From the NCBI GenBank assembly GCA_023548195.1, contig JAJHZJ010000009.1:2027501-2091500 (forward strand): a stretch of 64,000 nt of DNA. Reading direction: 5' to 3'. The translations under genes and the position numbers were made by a program. Positions 1-9,905 of the stretch are shown piece by piece. The first letter of the stretch is position 1. Each line of letters opens with the position of its first letter. The notes below the pieces were generated by a model. It saw only the letters and a list, made by a program, of their open reading frames with translations. It was not told the DNA's origin and searched no databases. The DNA comes from Bettongia penicillata ogilbyi (Eukaryota > Chordata > Mammalia > Diprotodontia > Potoroidae).

Positions 1-345
1 TCTGGAAGGATGGTGGTGACTAACAGTAAGTACAGAAAAAGGATGAATTTGGAGGAAAAGATGGGTTCTGTTTTGAACAAGTTATAGGAAAACCAGTTCG
101 AAAGGTCCAATAGGCAGTTGGTAATTCAGGAGGAAGACTAGCATTGGGAATCAAAACCTAGTAATCACTAGCTTAGAAATCATAAGTGGACCCATGGGAG
201 CTGATGAGATCATCAAGGGAGAGAGCTTAGAGAGAAAAAAGAAGACAGGCCAGGTCAAGCCCTGGGGCACAGCTACTGTTACTAGGCATGCTGTGGAAGG
301 CGATGTAGCAAAGGAGGCTGAAAAGAAGCCGTCCTTGTCACTGTT
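1..345 (+). repeat. Old dispersed repeat, 'family A' (unnamed)
   Basis: G- and A-rich sequence of a kind that recurs at least ten times in this window. Marker phrases include GGAGCTGATGAGATCA (197-212) and 'cctggggcac'. I recognise the pattern as an old mammalian interspersed repeat but cannot name it. The 115-codon frame at 194-541 lies across this repeat and the next one and is not a gene. Confidence 0.45.
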
Positions 346-364
346 CTCGCCCTGTTCAATGTTA

Positions 365-880
365 TTATCAGGGATATCATACATAGAAGATATGCTTATC
401 AGGTTGACATATGCCACAAAGCTGGGAGGAAGAGCTACTGTACTGTGTGACAGAACCAGGCTTCAGCAAGGATCTTGGCAGGTAGAATGCCAATGGAACA
501 AAACGAAATTTAATAGGGATAAAGGAAAGCTTTATACTTAGGTTCAAAACAAATCATCTATGTCTTAGAGTGGGGATTGCCCATAACAAGGATAATTTGT
601 GTGGGGGGAAGAACCCTGGATTCTGGTTGCAAAGTGATAGGCTGGTAGTTTGTCACAACTTTCAAAACAGCACATGCAGTCATTGACTGTCTTAATACAA
701 ATGTCATGGCTAGAATGAAAGAGACGATAGTCCTATTTTACTCTGTCCCGGTCAGATGTTCTGTTAAGTTCTTGGGACTTCAGAAGAATATTGACAAACA
801 GGAACTTCTTCAGAAGGAGATTTGGGAAGAGTCTGAAAATTGTGTTGCAGAAGGAATGATTCGGTGACAGCAAGCTTCTG
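365..880 (+). mobile_element. CR1/L3-clade LINE fragment
   Basis: Reads like the C-terminal ORF2 and 3' region of a CR1/L3 LINE: 'cacaaagctggga', 'aaatttaatagggataaa' and 'cttaggttcaaaa' occur in the usual order. The same motif chain reappears at 11044 onward. Heavily mutated. Confidence 0.6.
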
Positions 881-1263
881 TTGAGGCACCATTTTCTTCT
901 CTGTGTTCATGACTTTGGCACTATCCTTAAGTCCTTTTACATCTCCCATCCTCTCCCTTGTACACACCCATATCTAGTCAGTCAAAAATTGCCATGGATT
1001 GTTCTTTACAACATCTCCTTCATCAATCCTCTAGGACTCTAGTTTATACCTGTTAATCTAGACAATTGGAACAGGCTCCTTTTTGATGTCCTTGCTTCCA
1101 GTTTTTCTTCTCCTCATCCACAGCACTGCCAGAATAAAAATTTTAAGACATGACTCTGACAATATCACCTCCTTGCCCTCCAACCCTCAGTGGTTCCCTA
1201 TTACCTTTAGGATAAAATATAAATTTATTATCCTGGCATTTAAGATCCTTTACAAATGACTTC

Positions 1264-1521
1264 TTGGGCAGCTAGGTAGTACAGCAGATGGAACACTGTG
1301 CTTGGAATCAGGAAGACTCATCTGAACTCATTTGAGTTCAAATCCAGCCTTAGACACTTACCAACTGCATGACCCTGGGCAAGTCACCTAATCCTGTTTG
1401 CTTCAGTTTCCTCATCTGCCAAATGAATTGGAGAAGAAAGTGATAGACCATTTAGTTTTGCCAAGAAAACCCCAAAATGGGGTCACAAAGAGTCAGCATG
1501 ACTTGAAAATGATTCAACAGG
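1264..1521 (+). mobile_element. tRNA-derived marsupial SINE with RTE-type tail
   Basis: Full-length copy. Head GGCAGCTAGGTAG, B-box-like GAGTTCAAATCC, CORE-like middle 'cagtttcctcatctg', tail 'ggggtcacaaagagtcag'. It sits inside the L2 and is flanked by an 11-bp target-site duplication CAAATGACTTC (1253-1263) / CAAATAACTTC (1522-1532), one mismatch. Confidence 0.85.
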
Positions 1522-1627
1522 CAAATAACTTCCACCTGCCTTTTCCGGTATTCCACATCGGTCCTCTTATTGGAGGCTACTTGCTGTTTTCTCAGTTCAG
1601 AAGCAAAGAATCACACATAATCACTGA

Positions 1628-1880
1628 ATTTTAGAGTTACAAAGTATCTCAGTGATAATTTGGTCCAATCCATTCATAAAAGGCATCTTCACCATAACAT
1701 CCATGACAAATAGTTGTTTGCTCTTTGCTTGAAGACCTCTAGGGAGTGGGAGCACATCACTCCTTGGGACAGACTGGTAAGCTTTGGGACAACTTATTTT
1801 TAGGATGTTGTTCTTTTTCTCCTGATCAAGAGCCTAAATTAATCTCTTCAAAATTTATTCCTAGTGCTCTAGGTTCTTCC
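1628..1880 (-). mobile_element. CR1/L3-clade LINE 3' end fragment
   Basis: Reverse-orientation 3' region: 'ttggtccaatcc', 'ttgcttgaagacctc', and 'aagcctaaatt'-like text match the CR1/L3 3' end seen on the plus strand at 12100-12340. Inserted in the L2. Confidence 0.5.
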
Positions 1881-2207
1881 CCCTTAGTACTTTCTGTCCA
1901 GACTAGGTGCCTGCATTGGCATAAACCATCCCTTTTACTCAGTGTGCACTCCACCTTTGTCTTTGCCCCTCAGCGTCCTTATCCTCATTCAAAGTTTGGC
2001 TCAAGGGCCACCTCCTTCCCACCCACTCCTCCTCCCAAGTTGTCATTCCTTCCTTCCTCAAATTCATATTTGTATTTCTGAATCCTTATATTTACCCCCC
2101 CACCCAAGGCAAGGAATGGCCCGTATTTTTGGATTTTGTATCACAGCTTTCCAGCCTAGTGCCTTACAGTAGTAGAAACTTAATAAATGTTTATTTCTGT
2201 TGATTTT

Positions 2208-2740
2208 AGGAACTTGAAATGCTTAGCTTTGAAAAGACTTTGGGGGAAGTATATAAATAATCTTCTTCAAATACTGTGAGTGCTATCATTTGGAAGAAGG
2301 CTTGAATTGAGTCTGCATGGTGTTGTCTTTATTTTGTCTATATTATGCATGTATTTGTGTGTGTAGATAACATCTCCCCCATTAGGATGGAAATTCCTTA
2401 ATGGCAGGCTCTGTTTTACTTTTGTCTTTATAGGAAAATTCCTGCTAAGTGGTAGATATTGAATAACCGTTTGTATAATTATTGTTAGACTGGCCCTAGA
2501 GGGAAGAACTAGGGTCAGTAAGTCGAAAATATCAGGAAGGAGCCTGAAGTAAGGGTTGGGTGGTTGTTTGTTTTAAAGTATTAGCACCTTGTGAAGGAGT
2601 GAGCCCCGCATCTTTGGAAGCAGTGGCTAACTGCCCATTGCCATTTGACTTTTGAAATCATCAGCGTCTTCTTCCCTAAAACAAAGAAAATGGGTTAAAT
2701 GATCTCAAGATCCCCTACAGCTCAAGGGATAAGGAGAGAT
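2208..2740 (+). mobile_element. CR1/L3-clade LINE 3' end, split by an L2 tail
   Basis: Left part 'atgcttagctttgaaaagac...tcaaatactgtgagtgctatc' and right part 'ggccctagagggaagaactaggg...atgatctcaagatcccctacagct' are consecutive pieces of the CR1/L3 3' end, separated by 2311-2487. Confidence 0.5.
2311..2487 (+). mobile_element. L2 3' tail
   Basis: Ends like an L2: 'gatggaaattccttaatggcaggctctgttt' followed by a degraded '..ttgaataaccgttt' tail. Interrupts the CR1/L3 element. Confidence 0.5.
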
Positions 2741-2744
2741 CCCT

Positions 2745-3060
2745 GTGATTTTACTGGTATAGGGAACTCCCTAAATGGGAAACTCCTTCCAACAATGCAA
2801 GTCAACCCCTGCTCTGCAATTTACTTTATTAGATAATTACTTAGAGCAGAGATGAAGTGGAACACAAGCCAGTAGTGTAAGGGGCTGCTTTACAAGGGGT
2901 GGGGAACCTGAGGCCTGGAGGCCACAAGTGGCCTTGGGATTAAGGGCTTCACTTGAGGACCTAGAGGGCCACATGTGGCCTCTGGACTGCAGATTTCCCA
3001 CCCTTAGGCTACTAGAACTCTGGTCTTTCTCACTCCACAGCAAGTTGTTTTTCCACTATG
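2745..3060 (+). mobile_element. Ther-type CORE-SINE fragment, split by a hAT element
   Basis: Head 'tggtatagggaactccctaa...aaactccttcc' recurs at 20645 and, reversed, at 44890 and 48605. The right end, 'ggtctttctcactccacag...tccactatgccat', resumes after the hAT insertion. Confidence 0.45.
2893..3006. mobile_element. Small non-autonomous hAT-like DNA transposon
   Basis: Near-palindromic element: 5' end 'caaggggtggggaacctgaggcc' and 3' end 'tttcccacccttag' are inverted relative to each other. A second member of this family lies at 60023-60178. No transposase. Confidence 0.55.
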
Positions 3061-3084
3061 CCATGATGAATATTTATAGCAGGT

Positions 3085-3445
3085 GTTCTTAACTCGTCTT
3101 CTGTCATGGACCTCTATAAAATGAAACACAGGATTGCAAGGAAAGCAAATGATATTGAATTTTTGTTACTGAGTTATATCTGACTTTTTGTGACCCCTAT
3201 TTTGGGTTTTCTTGGCAAAGATACTGGAGTAGTTTGTCATTTTCTTTTATACATGAGGAAATCAAGGCAAGGAAAGTTAAGTGATTTGCCCAGGGTCACA
3301 GAGCTAATAAGTGTCTGTGGCTGGATTTGAATTCAGGTCTTTTTGACTCCTGGCCCACTGTTCTATCCACTGTACCACCTAGCTGCCCTCATATGGAGTT
3401 AGTTATCAAAATATATGTTAAAAAAGACTCACAGACCTCATATTA
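3085..3445 (-). repeat. Dispersed repeat 'family B', split by a SINE
   Basis: Reverse-orientation copy of a repeat seen forward at 25686 and 55695. Typical text is 'gtcatggacctc', 'aggattgcaaggaaa', then 'agttatcaaaatat' after the SINE and 'cacagacctcat'. Family name not known to me. Confidence 0.45.
3165..3390 (-). mobile_element. tRNA-derived SINE with RTE-type tail
   Basis: Reverse copy: 'ctgactttttgtgaccc' (tail) through 'ggttttcttggcaaaga' to 'accacctagctgccc' (head). Inserted in family B; flanks ATATTGAATT / ATATGGAGTT are a plausible degraded target-site duplication. Confidence 0.85.
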
Positions 3446-3600
3446 AAAACTCATGCTCTATAGCTATTATTTTCCCCATTTTACAGTTGGAGAAAGTTAC
3501 ATAACTTGACTAGTATTATACAGTGAGTAAATGTCTAATGCAGGATTCAAACTTGGGTCTTTATGACGCTAGGTACAGGTTTCTATCCACTGTACCACCT
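3446..3600 (-). mobile_element. MIR CORE-SINE
   Basis: 'ttccccattttacagttgg' through 'attcaaacttgggtc' to 'ctatccactgtaccacct' is reverse MIR order. Confidence 0.6.
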
Positions 3601-3664
3601 CCCTGACTTTTAAAGCTCAAATGTTTTGTAATTCCTTGCATCTATGGCATAAGGAAGATCTCTT

Positions 3665-3735
3665 TATAATATGAGAAGCTGAGTTAAAGGATTTTCAAAG
3701 TCTCACTCTCAAGTTTCTACAATTCTGTGATAATA
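3665..3735 (+). mobile_element. Mon-type CORE-SINE 3' fragment
   Basis: Short tail only, ending 'tctacaattctgtgat' as other Mon-like tails here do (compare 7835 and 33640). Confidence 0.35.
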
Positions 3736-3949
3736 TCTGCTAAGGCATGTTAATAGCTAATAAGGTTGTCTTTACAGGGATGTTATTATAATCTCTCTGC
3801 TGGAGGGTGGCACCTCCGAGCATTTGTAGCCGACTGTCCCTGCTCCTATTTCTTCCCACTGTCTTCCTTTGACAATCCAGGTCCAGAAAAAAGAAGCAAA
3901 TTGCCTGAGGAGGAGGATATGGAGGCAAGGCACAGCACCTCTGTAGGTC

Positions 3950-4300
3950 TCAATTTTTTTTCATATACACCATTTTATTTTATTATTATTAGTAGTAGTT
4001 TTCAGTTTTCTACGATCATTTTCATAAGTTTTAGATCTTCTCCCCCTCCCTTCCCAAGATGGCATGCAATCTTATATGGGTTTTATAAATAAATACATTC
4101 TTAGTAAACACATTTTCACATTAGTCACGTTGCATAGAAGTATTAAAATGAATGGGAGATATCATGGGAAAAACTCAAACAAAACAAAACATGATGCAAG
4201 AGAAAATATTCTGCTTCATTTTGTGTTCCAGTTCCTTAGTTCTTTCTCTGGATGTGGATGATATGCTGTTCTACTTTTGCATAGCTCTGTGAGAAGTTAA
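3950..4300 (-). mobile_element. L1 3' UTR fragment
   Basis: Reverse marsupial L1 3' end: T-rich start, 'cccttcccaagatggcatgcaatctta', 'attttcacattagtcacgttg', 'agttctttctctggatgtggatg'. Same text appears forward at 42283-43295 and 62300-62697. Confidence 0.65.
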
Positions 4301-5257
4301 ATTAGAAAAAATGAAAGGTCCCTTGTAGCTTGGACTCTGTGTCCCCCTTATATGTGAGCCACTGGGAAATGAGCCACCTTTAATTCCACAGGTTGATTTC
4401 AGATGTTGGAGGACTTTTTTTTCTTAATATAAATTTATTTATTTAACTTTTTTTACATTCATTTTCACAAAATTTTGGGTTCCAAATTTTCTCTCCATTT
4501 ATCCCCTCCCCCCACCCCAATACACTGAGCATTCTAATTTTCCCTATCACCAATCTGCCCTCTCTTCTATCATCCCTCCCTTCTCTTGTCCCCATCTTCT
4601 CTTTTGTCCTGTAGGGCCAGATGCCTTTCTATTCCCCATTAACTGTATTTCTTATTTCCTAGTAGCAACAACAATACTAAACAGTTGTTCCTAAAACTTT
4701 GAGTTCCCAATTCTCCCCATCCCTCCCTCCCCACCCATTCCCTTTGGGAAGGCAGGCAATTCAATATAGGCCCTATCTGTGTAGTTTTGCAAATGACTTT
4801 GATAATAGTCATGTTGTGTAAGACTAACTGTATTTCCCTCCATCCTGTCCTGCCCCCCCATTGTTTCTATTCTGTCTTTTAATCCTGTCCCTCCCCAAGA
4901 GTGTTGACTTCAAATTACTACTTCCTCCCATTGCCCTCCCTTCCATCATCCCCCCACCCTGCTTATCTCCTTCTCCCCCACTTTCCTGTATTGTAAGATA
5001 GACTTTCATTATGAGTGTGCATTTTATTCCTTCCTTTAGTCGAATGTGATGAGAGTAAACTTCATGTTTTTTTTCTCAGCTCTCCTCTTTTTCCCTTCAC
5101 TAAAAAGTCTCCTGCTTGCCTTTTCTGTGAGAGATAACTTACCCCATTCCATTTCACCCTCTCTCCTCCCACTACATTTCTCTCTCACTGTTTACCTTAA
5201 TTTCTTTTAAGATATGGTCCCATCCTATTCAATTCACTCTGTGCTCTCTGTTTCTGT

Positions 5258-5322
5258 ATGTGTGTGCATACACACACGTACATGTGTATGTGTGCATGTG
5301 TGTGTGTGTATGTGTGTGTGTG
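5258..5322. repeat. (TG)n/(CA)n microsatellite inside the HAL1-like element
   Basis: Alternating TG/CA with ATGTG interruptions, located in the non-coding region after ORF1. It contains the palindromic stretch TGTGCATACACACACGTACA. Confidence 0.8.
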
Positions 5323-5456
5323 GTCCCACCAACTACCCAGATACTGAAAAGTTTTAAGAGTTACAAATATTGTCTTTCCATGTAGGAATGTAAACAGTTC
5401 ACCTTTGGTAAGTCCCTTATGACTTCTCCTTCCTGTTTACTTTTTCATGCTTCTTC

Positions 5457-6558
5457 TCATTCTTGTGTTTGAAAGTCAAATTTTCTTTTCAGCTCTGGTC
5501 TTTTCATCAAGAATGCTTGAAAGTCCTCTATTTCATTGAAAGACCATATTTTCCCCTGAAGTAGTATACTCAGTTTTGCTGGGTAGGTGATTCTTGGTTT
5601 GAGTCCTAGTTCCTTTAGACTTCTGGAATATCCTATTCCACGCCCTTTGATCCCTTAATGTAGAAGCTGCTAGATCTTGTGTTATCCTGATTTTATTTCC
5701 ACAGTACTGGAATTGTTTCTTTCTAGCTGCTTGCAAAATTTTCTCCTTGACCTGGGAACTCTGGAATTTGGCCACAATGTTCCTAGGAGTTTCTCTTTCT
5801 GGATCTCTTTCAGGTGGTGATCGATGGATTCCTTCAATACTTATTTTGCCCTCTGGTTCTAGAATGTCAGGGCAGTTTTCCTTGATAATTTCATGAAAGA
5901 TGATGTCTAGGCTCTTTTTTTGATCATGGCTTTCAGGTAGTCCCATAATTTTTAAACTGTCTCTCCTGGATCTATTTTCCAGGTCAGTTGTTTTTCCAAT
6001 GAGATATTTCACATTCTCTTCCATTTTTTCATTCTTTTGGTTTTGTTTGGTGATTTCTTGGTTTCTCGTAAAGTCATTAGACTCCATCTGTTCCATTCTA
6101 ATTTTGAGAGAACTATTTTCTTCAGTGAGCTTTTGAACCTCTTTTTCCATGTGGCTAATTCTGCTTTTGAAAGCATTCTTCTCCTCATTGGCTTTTTGAA
6201 CCTCTTTTGCCAATTGAGTGAGCCTATTTTTCAAGGTGTTATTTTCTTCAGCATTTTTTTGGGTCTCCTTTAACAAGGTATTGACCCGTTTTTCATGCTT
6301 TTCTTGCATCTCTCTCATTTCTCTTCCCAGTTTTTCCTCCACCTGTCTAATTTGATTTTCAAAATCCTTTCTGAGTTCTTCCATGGCCTGAGCCCATTGG
6401 ATATCTATTTTGGGTGCTTGGGATACAGAGGCCTTGACTTCTATGTCTTTCCCTGATGGTAAGCATTGTACCTCCTCATCAGAAATGAAAGGCGGGAACA
6501 TCTGTTCACCAAGAAAGTAGCCTTCTATGGTCTTATTTTTCTTCCCCTTTCTGGGCAT
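5457..6558 (-). pseudogene. L1-type ORF1 (RNA-binding chaperone), one frameshift
   Basis: Open for 341 codons from ATG at 6558 to a stop at 5533. Residues about 55-200 are a long coiled coil; residues 101-163 are three 21-residue repeats of similar sequence. Residues 197-209 (RSRRDSLKIMGLPE region) open the RRM domain, and 259-280 (RNIVAKFQSSQ...) continue it. After residue about 312 the frame departs from the family. A one-base shift near 5619 reopens a frame with the C-terminal signature RITYPAKL and a stop at 5457-5459, so a single-base insertion explains the odd 30-residue end. In L1 elements ORF1p trimerises through the coiled coil and coats element RNA. The ATG was chosen because it follows the 5' UTR and begins with the usual basic residues. 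Probably non-functional because the C-terminal domain is lost. Confidence 0.8.
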
Positions 6559-7182
6559 TTTCCCATCCAGTTACTTGATTTCTGAGATTCCTGTCCACCC
6601 CTGCCTAGATCCACCCAGCTAGTGCTTGGGGTCTGAGATTCAAAGGCTGCTCCCCAACCTCAGGGCTTTCAGCAGCGGGTGTGGCTGCTATTCAATGTGA
6701 GCTTAAGCTCTGGTGCTCAGGTGGGGGCAGGGCTGCCTCCCAGGCTCAGTTCCCTCAGGGGTTTTATGTGGAGATCTTCAGTAATGGATCTGAGGTCCTG
6801 TCTGCTCTGGGAGTTCCAGGCCACCACTGCCTCCCGAGGGGACCCAAGCCATGGAGACACCCTGTTCCCCTCTCAGCCAGCCCAGAAGTCTCTCTCACCG
6901 ACCTGTAGCACCTGTGGGTGGAGGGACTTTCATGGCCACCAGAGGTTCTGTCCCTGAAGCCTGCTTGGATCTGCTCCTCTCGGGGCCCCGTGGGCAGGCC
7001 TGGGCTCTGCTGTCCAGTGTGCGATGGACCTTTGGAGTCAGTTTTTCAGGGCTCTCTGGAACATAAATCTCCTCCACTGCATTGCTGCATGACTTCCACT
7101 CCTCCAGAATTTGTGGGGAGTTCTTTTTACAGGAAGTTTATGGGCTGTGGGTTTGGAGCTAGTATGCGTGAGTCTTTCTACT

Positions 7183-7192
7183 CCGCCATCTT
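7183..7192 (-). promoter_or_regulatory. YY1-like site at the 5' end of the HAL1-like element
   Basis: Minus-strand AAGATGGCGG lies about 15-25 bp inside the element's 5' end. In human L1 a YY1 site at the same place sets the transcription start. Function here is inferred by position. Confidence 0.45.
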
Positions 7193-7214
7193 CGCTCCTC
7201 CCCCCCTCAATTTT

Positions 7215-7285
7215 TTAAAATCTATAAAATGAGGGAATTGGACTAGACCTCAAAGATCTCTTAAAGATCTAAAATCCTTCCCCTT
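7215..7285 (+). mobile_element. Mon-type CORE-SINE 3' fragment
   Basis: 'tataaaatgagggaattggactagacctcaaagatctc' is a Mon-like 3' half lying directly against the HAL1-like 5' end, perhaps its insertion target. Confidence 0.5.
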
Positions 7286-7365
7286 CTCTTGATGGTCTTG
7301 TCTAACCTTTAAACCAACAGAAGTCATGTATGGAATTTTCTCTTGGAGATTTACTGTTGAATAGA

Positions 7366-7598
7366 TTTTGTTGTAGTTCCATCGTTTCAGTTGTGTCTGA
7401 CTCTTTGTGACCCCACTTAGGGTTTTCTTGGCAAAGATACTGGAATGATTTGACATTTTCTTCTCCAACTCATTTGACAGATAAGGAAACTGAGGCAAAC
7501 AAAGTTAAGTGACTTACCGAGAGTGACACAGCTAGTGTCTGAGACCAGATCTGAACTCACGAAGATGAATCTTCCTCTGCTCTATGCCTAGCTTTTGC
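7366..7598 (-). mobile_element. tRNA-derived SINE with RTE-type tail
   Basis: Reverse copy from 'agttgtgtctgactctttg' to 'gatgaatcttcctctgctcta'; the head GGCAGCTAGG part is degraded. Confidence 0.8.
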
Positions 7599-7655
7599 AG
7601 GGCTAAAGAGTGGAGTTGATGAGTTGGTTTCACAATAACCTTGCAACCTCCTCTG

Positions 7656-7862
7656 CAGTGTGGTACAGTGGAAAGACTATTGCATTTGGAGTCATAATAC
7701 CTAGACTCACATCCAGCCTTTGGATACTTATCACTTGTATGATTTTGGGAAAATCACTTGATGACCCTGAGCATTAATTTCCTCATCTAAAATGAGAGTG
7801 TTGGACCAGGTAACTTCTGAAGTCCCTGACAACCCTAAATCTGATGCTATAGGATCATGAGT
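7656..7862 (+). mobile_element. Mon-type CORE-SINE
   Basis: Full-length pattern: 'gtggtacagtggaaagac', 'tttggagtcataa', 'cctcatctaaaatgaga', 'ttggaccaggtaac', ending 'gatgctataggatcatga'. Confidence 0.6.
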
Positions 7863-9110
7863 GTTCTTGGGTGCCTGTATTCCCCTAATTCTGGTGTAAT
7901 ACCCAGGCTTATTCACTCCTGGTCACAGTCTTTGCTCCAAACTTTCCCTTCCCTCACTCTTCTCATTCCATCCAAACTTCTCTGTCTTTTACTCTCAACT
8001 CATCAGGGTCTTTGATATGTGACTGGTAGAATTAATTTGATTAATTATTTCCCACCAAGATATCTTAATGGATTACTCATCTTGGGGAATATATTAATGT
8101 TTTGTCAGATCCTTAATTTAATTCCAATGAATAATCCTAATGGTAGGATTTTAGGAATTGGGGTAAAGTAGTGGGGAGATACTCGTGGGGACTCAGTTTG
8201 GACCTTTCAGTGAACAAGTCGGAAGATATGGGTTGGATGTTAAAAAGGTGGGTAGAAAACCTCAAATTTTCCTATTGCTTTTTTGGGGTTGTGGTTATAG
8301 AGGCAAGACCTGAGACAGAGGGAGTCTGTTTCAGTTTGCTCCAGGACAGAGCAAGGTTCAGATTCCCAAGCCCCCTCACCCCCAGTGCCCTGGCTCTGCT
8401 GGGAGAGGCTGGCAAAAAAAGGAAAAAAAGGAATTCTAGGGCTCCTTCCACTTTTGCTTCTGTCTTGCTTCTCTCCTCCTCTTGCTCCTCCCCCTGGCTC
8501 CCAAGCGTGCTACTTCTCTGCCTGCTGAACAGCTGTTTCACCAACATCATTGCCTGATTATCTTTCAAGTGGCTTCTTGGAGCAGATGTTCCCCCAGTCC
8601 TTCCCTCTCCTAAAGTAAACAAGAGCTTGTGTTGCCATCCCGTCTAGTCGGGAAATTTCATGCTGCTCCCAGGGATTTTTCTTCTCGAGAGGTTCTGGGA
8701 TAGCCTAGTGAGTTTCTGGTCCCCTCTTCACTATAGATATGACAGCCAGCTGGATTTTTGGGCTAAGTTCTCTCCTGGGAAACAACCCACTATGGAATTT
8801 CCAAGGTGCATTAATATTCTTGATTAAGAATCCAAAGGAATGGAAGAGTCTTTAAATTCAGATATCTCAGATTTCAGAGAGCAATTAGCCTGAGTGGTTC
8901 TGTCCATCACATGCACATACCTTTATTTAGGCCTATGAGGAAGGTAAGGGTGGAGACAATAAAAGTCTGCCCTTAGCTGTATGTAGAGCAGGCCATTTTC
9001 TATTGTGTATGATTATTATTTAAGTAATTCCAGGAAGATACGTTTTTTTGTGGTGATGTTTCCCGGTCTGACCATATTGAAGATTCCTCTATTGTCAATT
9101 CATTCTTTTA
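7863..9110. other. Unassigned, mostly unique sequence
   Basis: No repeat recognised over most of it. 8030-8160 is AT-rich with several TAAT/ATTA cores; 8375-8560 is C/T-rich; 8620-8990 keeps CpGs (CCCGTCTAGTCGGG, TTCTCGAGAGG). A 128-codon frame (8171-8557) has low-complexity, leucine/serine-rich content and no recognisable domain, so I do not call it a gene. Confidence 0.4.
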
Positions 9111-9139
9111 TTGTAAAGCATTGGTCTATGTTTATTTAA

Positions 9140-9345
9140 GATTAAAAAAATATGTGAACCAAAGAGGTCAAAGATAGAAAGATCCTATATACACCTGAAT
9201 ATATATAGTAATTTTTTTGTATTAACAAGAGCTAGAAACAGAGTAGATGCTCATCTATTGGGAAATGGCTAAGTAAGTTGTGGTACATGGACATAATGGA
9301 ACTTAAAGAAATGATGACTATGCATTAGTAATGCTATTATTATTT
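9140..9345 (+). mobile_element. L1 ORF2-end fragment
   Basis: 'acaagagctagaaacagagtagatg' and 'ggctaagtaagttgtggtacatgg' match the terminal ORF2 coding region of marsupial L1s. Followed at once by a second copy of the same segment. Confidence 0.5.
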
Positions 9346-9905
9346 TCATTAATATTCTGGCATTAAAAAGAGCTGGAAATGAAGTGGATGCCCATTCATT
9401 GGGGGAATGGCTAAGCAAGTTGTGGTACACAAATGCAATGGAGTCATGAGAAATAATAAATGTTAAGACTTTGGAAAAGCATGGGGAAGCATTTATGGAC
9501 CAGTGGAAAGTAAAGTAAGTAGAACCAGAAAATGTAATATACTCAATGACCATAAGAATGTAAATGGAAAGAAGAAAGACAGCCCCAACTGAATGTTCTA
9601 TTATGATGATGATTAAATTTGGTCCCAAAGAAGAAATGAGAGAATATGCTTTCTTTCCTTCTTTGTATAAGTGAATTTGGGGAGTTGGGGGTGGGTACAT
9701 GGGGAGGAAACTATGGGTATGGAACATCACATATTTTGTCAGATTCATTTGATTTTTTTGATTTCGATACATTACTTCCCTCCTCTCCTTTTTATTCCCT
9801 GTTCCAAGGGATGGCTGGATTTGGAAAGAATGGGAGGGGGATAAATTTGGAAATAGAAGTTATATAAAACAAAAGATAACAAGATAATTAAAAAGTAAGA
9901 TTCAA
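9346..9905 (+). mobile_element. L1 3' end (ORF2 terminus and 3' UTR)
   Basis: Starts with a repeat of the segment just upstream ('aagagctggaaatgaagtggatg'), continues through 'gtaaagtaagtagaaccag' into a 3' UTR ending in A-rich 'aaaacaaaagataacaag'. Stops throughout. Confidence 0.55.

Larger units (their letters stand above)
985..2205 (+). mobile_element. L2 LINE 3' region, interrupted twice
   Basis: L2 ORF2 and 3' UTR text in order: 'cagcactgccagaataa', 'gtggttccctattacc', 'cctggcatttaagatcc', then after two insertions the tail 'agtgcctta...aataaatgtttatt'. It is interrupted by a SINE (1264-1521) and a reverse CR1 fragment (1628-1880). Confidence 0.65.
4416..7206 (-). mobile_element. Near full-length HAL1-like (half-L1) retrotransposon
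   Basis: Read on the minus strand: a 5' UTR starting near 7206 with an AAGATGGCGG motif, a long ORF1 (6558 to about 5457), about 1 kb of G-rich non-coding sequence with no ORF2-like frame, and a 3' end with 'gttaaataaataaatt' near 4420. An L1 of this length that keeps its 5' end but lacks endonuclease and reverse transcriptase fits the half-L1 (HAL1) class known from marsupials and other mammals. Several CpGs remain, so it may be fairly young. Alternative: an L1 with an internal deletion of ORF2; comparison with other copies would decide. Right flank (7215-7285) is a Mon-like SINE tail. Confidence 0.7.

Noticed and set aside
194..541. 115-codon open frame
   Set aside because: Lies across two old repeats (family A and CR1/L3), with no domain and no neighbouring exon signals.
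8171..8557. 128-codon frame
   Set aside because: Its second half is low-complexity leucine/serine from a C/T-rich tract, and an overlapping antisense frame of similar length exists.
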